DNA from: Toxorhynchites rutilus septentrionalis
Taxonomy: Eukaryota; Arthropoda; Insecta; Diptera; Culicidae
DNA: 64,000 nt
Direction of reading: 5' to 3'
Assembly: GCF_029784135.1 (NCBI RefSeq)
Contig: NC_073746.1
Location: forward strand, 32,704,387-32,768,386
Shown here: one piece after another, positions 57,078-64,000 of the stretch
How positions within the stretch are numbered: the first letter of the stretch is position 1
Layout of the letters: the number at the start of each line of letters is the position of its first letter
Program-made: the position numbers and the translations under genes
Notes under the pieces: generated by a model
Told to the model about the DNA's origin: nothing
What the model saw: only the letters and a program-made list of their open reading frames with translations
Databases searched by the model: none

Positions 57078-58649
57078 ATGGCAGAAGGAGGGGGAGGATC
57101 TCCAGATATGGAGATCTCTGATGATGACTCCCCTCTGGTTGAAAAAAGTTCTAATAAAGGAACAGCGAAGACACTTAAACGCGTTCCTACATCAGAGGAT
57201 GTTTCGTCCGGGGACGAGTCTGCTAACTCTAGCAAGCCCCCCTCTAAAAAACCTGCAAATACCTCCTCTCCAACCCCCCTCGCTCCTGCAACAGCTCAGA
57301 TTTCGCCTCCCCATCCTGTTGTCCCCGATCCCCTTCAATCCTCGTCATCTCCTTCTCGTCCTGTAGTCTTCTCTCCACGTGTCAAGGTCTATCCTGAAGA
57401 TGCACCTGGAACTGGTCCGTGGGTTGTTTTCTTCAGGCCTAAGCCAAACGGAAAAGCACTTAATGTTATTCAGATCATGAAAGATCTGGCAAGATACTCC
57501 TCCGTGACAGAAATTTCGAAGGTTAGACCGACCAAACTGCGTGTTGTCGTAGCTGATCGGAAAGACGCAAACGGTATTGTCGTCGACCAGAGGTTTACCC
57601 TGGAATATCGTGTCTACGTGCCTTCCCATGACGTAGAAATCTCGGGGGTGATAACCGAAACGGGTCTGACGTGCAAATCAATTATGGAAGGAGATGGCAG
57701 ATTTAAAAAGCTGCCTTTGATTAAGGTTAAAATCTTAGAATGCCGACAACTCGGCAAAGTCTCCCAGGAAGGGAAAGAATCGAAATTTACGCCGTCCGAC
57801 TCGTTTAGAGTCACTTTTGCTGGCTCCGCCCTCCCTGACTACGTTATGGTGGACAAATTGAGGCTACCGCTGCGACTCTTCGTGCCAAAGCCCATGACTT
57901 GCCTGAAATGCAAGTCAGTTGGTCACACAGCAGCTTACTGCGCCAACAAGGAGCGCTGTGCCACTTGCGGAGAGCAACATGTGGACAAATCCTGCAGTGC
58001 GATTGAGCAAAAGTGTCCATATTGCGGAGGAACTCCGCACGTGCTCTCGGCTTGTGAAACTTACAAGAGTCGCTGGGAGAAGCAGAAGCGCTCTTTAAAG
58101 GAACGCTCGAAGCGCACTTTTGCGGAAATTTTAAAGGGCGCTTCTCCATTGGCCCAACAGCAACAACCTTTAACCGCAAACAATGTCTTCGCTTCGCTGC
58201 CAGTTGACGAAATGGAAGCGGATACAGCTAACGAGGGCACACCGTACATCTTCCAAGGGAATCCCCGGCGCAAAAATGTGACCACTCCCAAAGTTCAAGT
58301 ACAAGCCCCTCCGGTTATACCCTCTGTTAGCATGCCTAAAAAATCGAGTGCAGCGGACAAGCAAAATCAGGTTCCTCCTGGCTTCCGTGGGAATAATTCA
58401 CCTTCGAACGACCCAGCACTCGAAGGAACATCAAAAACCCCAACTGTCCCTATTTTACCGTCAAGTTCAACTTCCCAATCGGGATTTATAAAGTTGACTG
58501 ACCTTGTGGCTCAAATCTTCACATGCTTTAATGTTTCCGACTCCATCAGAACCATTGTCATATCAATGCTTCCAGTATTAAAGACAATTTTGCAACAATT
58601 GATGCAAACATGGCCCCTCCTTGCAATGATTATCTCTCTTGATGTCTAA
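57078..58649 (+). CDS. LINE-3 ORF1: gag-like RNA-binding protein
   Basis: 523 residues, starting at the ATG of MAEGGGG. Residues 1-110 are Ser/Pro-rich and acidic-basic mixed, a likely disordered tail absent from LINE-1/2. The conserved block PWVVFFRPKPNGK begins near residue 115, followed by a domain with YRVYVPSHDVEISGVITE. Three zinc knuckles lie at about 275-330: CLKCKSVGHTAAYC, CATCGEQHVDKSC (CX2CX3HX4C) and CPYCGGTPHVLSAC. A basic, low-complexity linker and a conserved hydrophobic C-terminus (QTWPLLAMIISLDV) end it. Role: binding and packaging of element RNA. The stop overlaps the ORF2 ATG. No lesion seen. Confidence 0.93.
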   Translation: MAEGGGGSPDMEISDDDSPLVEKSSNKGTAKTLKRVPTSEDVSSGDESANSSKPPSKKPANTSSPTPLAPATAQISPPHPVVPDPLQSSSSPSRPVVFSPRVKVYPEDAPGTGPWVVFFRPKPNGKALNVIQIMKDLARYSSVTEISKVRPTKLRVVVADRKDANGIVVDQRFTLEYRVYVPSHDVEISGVITETGLTCKSIMEGDGRFKKLPLIKVKILECRQLGKVSQEGKESKFTPSDSFRVTFAGSALPDYVMVDKLRLPLRLFVPKPMTCLKCKSVGHTAAYCANKERCATCGEQHVDKSCSAIEQKCPYCGGTPHVLSACETYKSRWEKQKRSLKERSKRTFAEILKGASPLAQQQQPLTANNVFASLPVDEMEADTANEGTPYIFQGNPRRKNVTTPKVQVQAPPVIPSVSMPKKSSAADKQNQVPPGFRGNNSPSNDPALEGTSKTPTVPILPSSSTSQSGFIKLTDLVAQIFTCFNVSDSIRTIVISMLPVLKTILQQLMQTWPLLAMIISLDV

Positions 58650-61600
58650 TTCAAATAGAGAGGTCGGAGATATCACTGTTTTACAGTGGAATTGTCGTAG
58701 TCTTATCCCTAAATTGGATACATTCAAATTTTTAATTCATAAGTTCAATTGTGATGTTTTTGCTCTGTCCGAAACTTGGCTTTCTTCGCGAGATGATATC
58801 TCTTTCCACGATTTTAATATTATACGCTTGGACCGTGTTGACAGATACGGAGGGGTGCTATTGGGGATCAATAAGTGCCACTCATTTTTTCGAATTGACC
58901 TTCCACCTATTGGAGGGATTGAAGCTGTTGCTTGTCATGCAAACATCAGAGGAAAAGACCTCTGTATTGTCAGCTTGTATTGGCCTCCGAGAGCTGCGGT
59001 TAGCCGCAAGCAACTTGTTGACATGTGCTCACTCCTTCCTGAGCCACGATTGATCTTGGGAGACTTCAACTCTCACGGAACTGCCTGGGGGGAACAGTAC
59101 GACGACAATCGTTCACTGTTGATATATGATCTTTGTAACAGCTTCAATATGACACTTTTGAACACTGGGGAAACAACACGTGTACCTAAACCTCCTGCTA
59201 ACCCAAGTGCTCTTGACCTCTCGCTTTGCTCGAATTCACTATCGTTAGATTGCAAGTGGAATGTAATCCAGGACCCCAACGGTAGTGATCACTTGCCAAT
59301 CAAAATTTCCATCACCATTGGGTCGAATTCTTCTGAATCTATAAACATGGCATATGACCTCACAAGACACATTGACTGGAAAAAATATGCGGACGCGATT
59401 GCTCTAGCCATCAATTCCAGAGATGGTTTACCTCCATTGGAGGAGTATAACTTCCTTTCTCGTTTGATCTATGACAGCGCGGTTCGCGCTCAAACGAAAC
59501 CCATCCCAGGTTCCACCATTTCCCGAAGGCCTCCCAATCTATGGTGGGATAGCCAATGTTCCAAGCTTTATGTAGAAAAATCGAATGCATTTAAAGCTTT
59601 TCGGAAACGTGGAACCCCTGAAAATTTTCAAACGTATTTAGCCCTTGAAGATCAATTTAAAAACTTAATCAAAGGGAAAAAACGTGCTTATTGGCGAAAT
59701 TTCGTGGGAGGTTTGTCACGAGAAACGTCAATGAAAAAATTATGGAAAGTGGCTCGAAACATGAGAAATCGCTCTTCAACGAATGAAAGCGAAGAATATT
59801 CACATCGATGGATTTTTAATTTTGCACGGAAGGTTTGTCCTGATTCCGCTCCTGTGCAAAAAATTGTTCGAGATATACCACAAGATAGGTGCGATCTTGA
59901 TTCCGAGTTTTCGATGGTAGAATTCTCTCTTGCTCTCCTTTCATGTAACAATTCTGCTCCGGGATCGGATAGAATTAAGTTCAACTTGCTGAAAAACCTC
60001 CCTGATGTGGCGAAACATCGCTTGTTGAATTTATTCAATCGGTTTCTGGAGAATAATATTGTTCCAGATGATTGGAGACAAGTACGAGTTATAGCTATTC
60101 AAAAACCCGGAAAACCCGCGTCCGACTTCAATTCGTACCGCCCAATAGCAATGCTGTCTTGTATACGGAAATTGTTGGAGAAAATGATCTTGTTTCGCCT
60201 TGATCGATGGGTTGAAACGAATGGCCTACTCTCAGATACACAATATGGGTTCCGCAGGGGCAAGGGGACGAATGATTGTCTTGCGTTGCTTTCTTCAGAA
60301 ATTCAAATGGCTTACGCCGGAAAAAAACAAATGGCTTCAGTATTCTTGGACATAAAGGGGGCCTTTGATTCTGTTTCAATAGAGGTTTTGTCAGACAAAT
60401 TACACTCTCGGGGTCTTCCGCCTCTATTGAATAATATTTTATATAACTTGCTTTGTGAGAAGCATTTGAACTTTTCTCACGGAGATTCGGCAGTAAGTCG
60501 GGTCTCTTACATGGGCCTCCCCCAGGGCTCATGTTTAAGCCCCCTTTTGTACAACTTCTATGTAAGCGACATCGACAATTGCCTTACACAAAATTGCAGC
60601 CTAAGACAACTTGCAGATGATGGAGTGGTGTCTGTCGTAGGATCAAACGAATCCGACCTGCAAGGACCCTTACAAGATACTTTGAACAATTTTTCAACCT
60701 GGGCCATTGGGCTAGGGATCGAATTCTCCACGGAGAAAACAGAGATGGTGGTTTTTTCTAGGAAGCATAGACCAGCAAAACCAAAGCTTCAACTTTTGGG
60801 TAAACCGATCACTCATGCTATGTCATTCAAGTATCTTGGGGTCTGGTTCGACTCCAAATGTACTTGGGGGGCCCATATTAGGTATCTGAGTAAAAAATGT
60901 CAACAAAGAATAAACTTTCTCCGTACAATTACCGGCACCTGGTGGGGAGCCCATCCCGAAGATCTTATAATGTTGTATCGAACAACTATTCTCTCAGTGA
61001 TGGAGTATGGCAGTTTCTGCTTTCAATCAGCTGCCAAAACACACCTCATTAAACTCGAACGAATTCAGTATCTTTGTCTCCGTATCGCGTTGGGATGTAT
61101 GCCCTCAACGCATACCATGAGCCTCGAGGTTTTGGCAGGCCTACTCCCACTAAAAGATCGCTTCAATTTATTATCTCTTCGGTTCTTCATCCGGTGTAAG
61201 GTCATGAACCCATTGGTGATCGGAAATTTTGAGCAGCTGATCGAGCTAAATTTTCATTCTGGATTCATGAGCTCATATCATGAATTCGTCTCCATGCAGG
61301 TTAATCCTTCTTCGTATATTCCCAACCGTGTTTGTTTCCCTGACTACATCAATTCCTCTGTGCATTTTGATCTGTCCATGAAGCAAGATATCCATGGATA
61401 TTCAGATTACCAACGATCGAGGATCGCTCCAACGATCTTCGATGAAAAGTATGGGGGTATCAATTGTGATAATATGTACTTTACTGATGGGTCCACTATA
61501 AACGAGTCCACAGGATTTGGAGTGTTCAACGAATTTTTTAGCACCTCACACAGTCTTCAGAATCCTTGCTCAGTGTATATTGCTGAATTGGCAGCAATTT

Positions 61601-62325
61601 ATTGGGCGCTGGACAGCGTCGCCTCACGACCTGTTGAACACTATTACATTGTAACGGATAGTCTTAGCTCTGTCGAAGCTATCCGTTCAGTGAGGCCGGA
61701 AAAGCACTCGCCGTACTTCCTTGAGAGAATACGAGAAAATTTGAGTGCTTTATCCAGACGCTGTTATGTCATTACCTTTGTGTGGGTCCCTTCTCATTGC
61801 TCAATTCCGGGTAATGAGAGGGCTGACTCATTAGCAAAGGTAGGTGCGATTGAAGGCGATATTTATCAGCGTCAAATCGCCTTCAATGAATTTTACTCTT
61901 TAGTCCGTAAAAATACCATCGCTAACTGGCAACGCAAATGGAACGAAGGTGAATTGGGCCGGTGGCTTCACTCGATTATCCCTAAGGTTAGCCTCAAACC
62001 ATGGTTCAAAAGTCTGGACTTGAGTCGGGACTTTATTCGCACCTTCTCCCGACTCATGTCCAATCACTGTTCGTTAGACGCGCTACTCTTTCGTTTCAGT
62101 CTGGCCGGCAGCAATATCTGCGTTTGTGGCCGAGGCTACCACGACATCGAACACGTTGTTTGGTCGTGTGAGGTGTATCTTGTTGCCAGATCGAATTTAG
62201 AGAACTCCCTTCGGGCTAGAGGAAGGCAGCCGAATGTGCCGGTGAGAGATGTGTTGGCTCGGTTAGACCTTGATTACATGTCCCAAATATATGTTTTCCT
62301 TAAATCTATCGATGTTCGTGTGTGA
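58642..62325 (+). CDS. LINE-3 ORF2: endonuclease/reverse transcriptase/RNase H polyprotein
   Basis: 1227 residues from the ATG that overlaps the ORF1 stop (ATGTCTAA). The apurinic-type endonuclease spans about 10-225 (WNCRS, SETWLS, GDFNSHG, GSDHLPI). The reverse transcriptase spans about 430-740 (SYRPIAMLSC near 498, FLDIKGAFDS near 567, GLPQGSCLSPLL near 623, LADDGVV near 657; the usual aromatic before ADD is Leu in all three elements here). RNase H follows (FTDGS near 947, AELAAI, TDSLSS, ERADSLAK near 1060), with a terminal zinc-finger-like CVCGRGYHDIEHVVWSC near 1160. All catalytic residues expected from the families are present and there is no stop or frameshift. Confidence 0.94.
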   Translation: MSNSNREVGDITVLQWNCRSLIPKLDTFKFLIHKFNCDVFALSETWLSSRDDISFHDFNIIRLDRVDRYGGVLLGINKCHSFFRIDLPPIGGIEAVACHANIRGKDLCIVSLYWPPRAAVSRKQLVDMCSLLPEPRLILGDFNSHGTAWGEQYDDNRSLLIYDLCNSFNMTLLNTGETTRVPKPPANPSALDLSLCSNSLSLDCKWNVIQDPNGSDHLPIKISITIGSNSSESINMAYDLTRHIDWKKYADAIALAINSRDGLPPLEEYNFLSRLIYDSAVRAQTKPIPGSTISRRPPNLWWDSQCSKLYVEKSNAFKAFRKRGTPENFQTYLALEDQFKNLIKGKKRAYWRNFVGGLSRETSMKKLWKVARNMRNRSSTNESEEYSHRWIFNFARKVCPDSAPVQKIVRDIPQDRCDLDSEFSMVEFSLALLSCNNSAPGSDRIKFNLLKNLPDVAKHRLLNLFNRFLENNIVPDDWRQVRVIAIQKPGKPASDFNSYRPIAMLSCIRKLLEKMILFRLDRWVETNGLLSDTQYGFRRGKGTNDCLALLSSEIQMAYAGKKQMASVFLDIKGAFDSVSIEVLSDKLHSRGLPPLLNNILYNLLCEKHLNFSHGDSAVSRVSYMGLPQGSCLSPLLYNFYVSDIDNCLTQNCSLRQLADDGVVSVVGSNESDLQGPLQDTLNNFSTWAIGLGIEFSTEKTEMVVFSRKHRPAKPKLQLLGKPITHAMSFKYLGVWFDSKCTWGAHIRYLSKKCQQRINFLRTITGTWWGAHPEDLIMLYRTTILSVMEYGSFCFQSAAKTHLIKLERIQYLCLRIALGCMPSTHTMSLEVLAGLLPLKDRFNLLSLRFFIRCKVMNPLVIGNFEQLIELNFHSGFMSSYHEFVSMQVNPSSYIPNRVCFPDYINSSVHFDLSMKQDIHGYSDYQRSRIAPTIFDEKYGGINCDNMYFTDGSTINESTGFGVFNEFFSTSHSLQNPCSVYIAELAAIYWALDSVASRPVEHYYIVTDSLSSVEAIRSVRPEKHSPYFLERIRENLSALSRRCYVITFVWVPSHCSIPGNERADSLAKVGAIEGDIYQRQIAFNEFYSLVRKNTIANWQRKWNEGELGRWLHSIIPKVSLKPWFKSLDLSRDFIRTFSRLMSNHCSLDALLFRFSLAGSNICVCGRGYHDIEHVVWSCEVYLVARSNLENSLRARGRQPNVPVRDVLARLDLDYMSQIYVFLKSIDVRV

Positions 62326-62678
62326 TTATCCTTATATCCTTATACCCTCCATTTCTTCCTTTATGAGTAATTGGTCCGCTTGCTATAAACAGGAGAATGA
62401 AATGTAAATTCACAATAGATGTACGAATAGATTTAAGAATTGAGTGTGTGTGATTATCAACATTGTAATAATTTCCTTATACCCCATCCTTTTCCTGAGA
62501 AAAATATGTCACCCTTCTAATCTCGAGTTCACCGCGAGTAATCGGTTTCCCACATTACTAACCATAGATTTAAGAAAATTGTTCATATATATAGTTTTAA
62601 AAATATATTTAAGATTTCGGCTCCTTTAAACTTATGCAACTGAGCCTGTAAAAATAAACGAATTTATAAAAAAAAAAA
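62326..62678 (+). promoter_or_regulatory. LINE-3 3' UTR with conserved hairpins
   Basis: CTCGAGTTCACCGCGAGTAA (62522-62541) matches the CTCG/CGAG hairpin of LINE-1. GGCTC (62619-62623) and GAGCC (62642-62646) enclose an 18-nt loop with CTTATGC, as in LINE-1. The A tail follows about 20-30 bases later. Confidence 0.6.
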
Positions 62679-62689
62679 ATTATTTTCAT
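62679..62689 (+). repeat. target site duplication of LINE-3, 3' copy
   Basis: ATTATTTTCAT, identical to 56528-56538. Confidence 0.88.
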
Positions 62690-64000
62690 ATTTTCAGCGA
62701 CTCGAAAAATTCGCCGATGATGTTCCCCCTAATGAATCGTTTTTTTTTATCTTAATTACGAAAAAGAAAAAAATGGATTTTGTTTTCGTAATTTTTGATT
62801 GTATTTGGTCCAGGAGTGCTATATTTCTTGAAAGCTGAGGTTTCTGTACACAACACATCCAAAAATCAGAGATGTGAATTTCATCGTTTTTGAGTTGTAG
62901 TCGTTTTTCTTCTTCTTTTCAGTTAACCGAATAGTGAATTATTTGGCCTTTTTTCTAAAAATCTCAAAAAATTACGATTAAAATAACATCTTTGATTTTG
63001 AGATATGTGCAAAAAAAACCCTCTGCTTTCAAGAGAAAAAATATTTCAAAATATTGCGCCCTCTATCTTTAAACCATGTGAACTATGAAAAACGAATACA
63101 ATCAGTAATTAAGAAAGCAAGAGCCCGATCATTTTTTTTGCAAATGAGGGACTCAAATTGAAAGGGGTGTAAGTGACATCATCGTTTTCTCTACATCGTC
63201 AACTGAAAAAAGTAATATAAGTTTGTCGTAAAGTAGCAAAAATGAAATATAGAAAATCTATATTTATTGCTGTCTCCTTGTAAGAAAATACGTGTATGTG
63301 ATTTTCAACATGGCTTAGTTTATAACAGCTTGGTCTCGTTCATAAATTGGAAAACAGCGATACGCCAGCTAACTTCAATGGAGCTGATTAATCGGCCTGT
63401 TTGGAATCACGTTATTTTATCGTTGTCATTCAATCGAGGAGTATTCTCATCGGTAATCTAAGTTTGAAACACAGCCATATTGCTTCCTTTATTCATGGAT
63501 GTTTTTATTACTCTTCACCGATTTGTAGAACTCAATATTCATATATGCATATGAGTGATCGGATTTAACAATTCGATCGAAATCGACTTTTACACTCTTA
63601 AATTCGTTCGCCTTGTGAAACAATGGTCAAAATAAGTCCGTATTTGTGGTTCAATTTACTCTCTATCTGATGCCGATCAGATAGAAATAATTCCGGAAAT
63701 AATTCTAAATTGTTGAAATTTGAATGAAAATTATTATTCGATTTCGTTTGGATGCTAAATTTGTTTTGAATGTGTTTGAACGCTAAATTTTGCGTGTTTA
63801 TTCCACCCGAAAAACCATTACTATTTTTGCTTCATAGAAATGAAACATGGAGACCAATGATGTTTACGTCGAATTGCGTGGCAAGGTTGTCACATTTGCT
63901 CAACTCGATTGGACTTGAGCTTGAACAGAATGCAAAATTGCGCTTTTTCCATTCAACAGAATACAACCAACAATATGTGGGGACGAATACGATCGAACTT
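62690..64000. other. intergenic, no gene recognised
   Basis: AT-rich. 63540-63780 resembles 860-1130 (dispersed repeat). No convincing coding sequence. Confidence 0.45.

Larger units (their letters stand above)
56539..62678 (+). mobile_element. LINE-3: full-length I-type retrotransposon with both ORFs open
   Basis: A 6.14 kb element starting CATATTGTCC, with a 5' UTR of about 540 bp, two open frames overlapping by 8 nt, a 3' UTR with the family hairpin (GGCTC, 18 nt, GAGCC at 62619-62646) and a short A tail. A perfect 11 bp target duplication surrounds it. It shares domain order and many motifs with LINE-1/2 but is clearly a different family. By its intactness it is the best candidate in the window for an autonomous element. 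Confidence 0.93.

Overview
The window looks like a transposon-rich segment of a culicine mosquito genome (Aedes-like). The evidence is compact 58-69 bp GT-AG introns in F-box genes, full-length non-LTR retrotransposons of the RNase H-bearing I group, mariner, Tc1, hAT-like and Helitron-type debris, and a tRNA-derived SINE. No prokaryotic genes or intact virus-derived genes were seen. A 500-base N gap lies at 17916-18415. Species assignment is inference.

Host genes: four minus-strand F-box/leucine-rich-repeat genes in two subtypes, ordered A1 (9859-11460), B1 (18777-20694), A2 (24203-25744), B2 (36368-37899). Each has one short phase-0 intron near the 3' end. The order A-B-A-B and the similar flanks show that an A+B pair of roughly 12 kb was duplicated in tandem and then peppered with transposons. 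B1 carries an N-terminal run of degenerate copies of its own first F-box segment. B2 and A2 have altered C-termini.

Mobile DNA: two near-identical full-length I-type LINEs in opposite orientation (LINE-1, 3435-9340 plus; LINE-2, 29010-34930 minus), each with its own 12-13 bp target duplication and with complementary defects. LINE-1 has a broken ORF1 and an open ORF2; LINE-2 has an open ORF1 and a frameshifted ORF2. A third related LINE (56539-62678) has both ORFs open, an 11 bp target duplication and a short A tail, so it is a candidate active element. The two LINE families share an 8-nt ORF1/ORF2 overlap, a nucleotide-conserved block just before it, and a 3'-UTR hairpin.

A family of 1.1-1.4 kb elements (1913-3244, 26888-28120, 46592-47665, and divergent 12272-13700) has subterminal inverted repeats TTGACGTGGGACTACG, a stem-loop at one end only, and in three copies an internal ~95 bp tandem repeat. 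That architecture matches non-autonomous Helentrons (HINE/DINE-1 type). The divergent copy encloses a histone H3 pseudogene with what looks like its promoter, which suggests gene capture. A second, Helitron-like family (TC...CTAG ends) occurs at 21534, 23723, 40406 and 45167.

Other elements are four mariner copies or remnants, two Tc1 remnants, several MITEs, a reverse-transcriptase fossil and long microsatellites at 581-664 and 28167-28884. The remaining gaps hold AT-rich intergenic sequence in which no gene was recognised.
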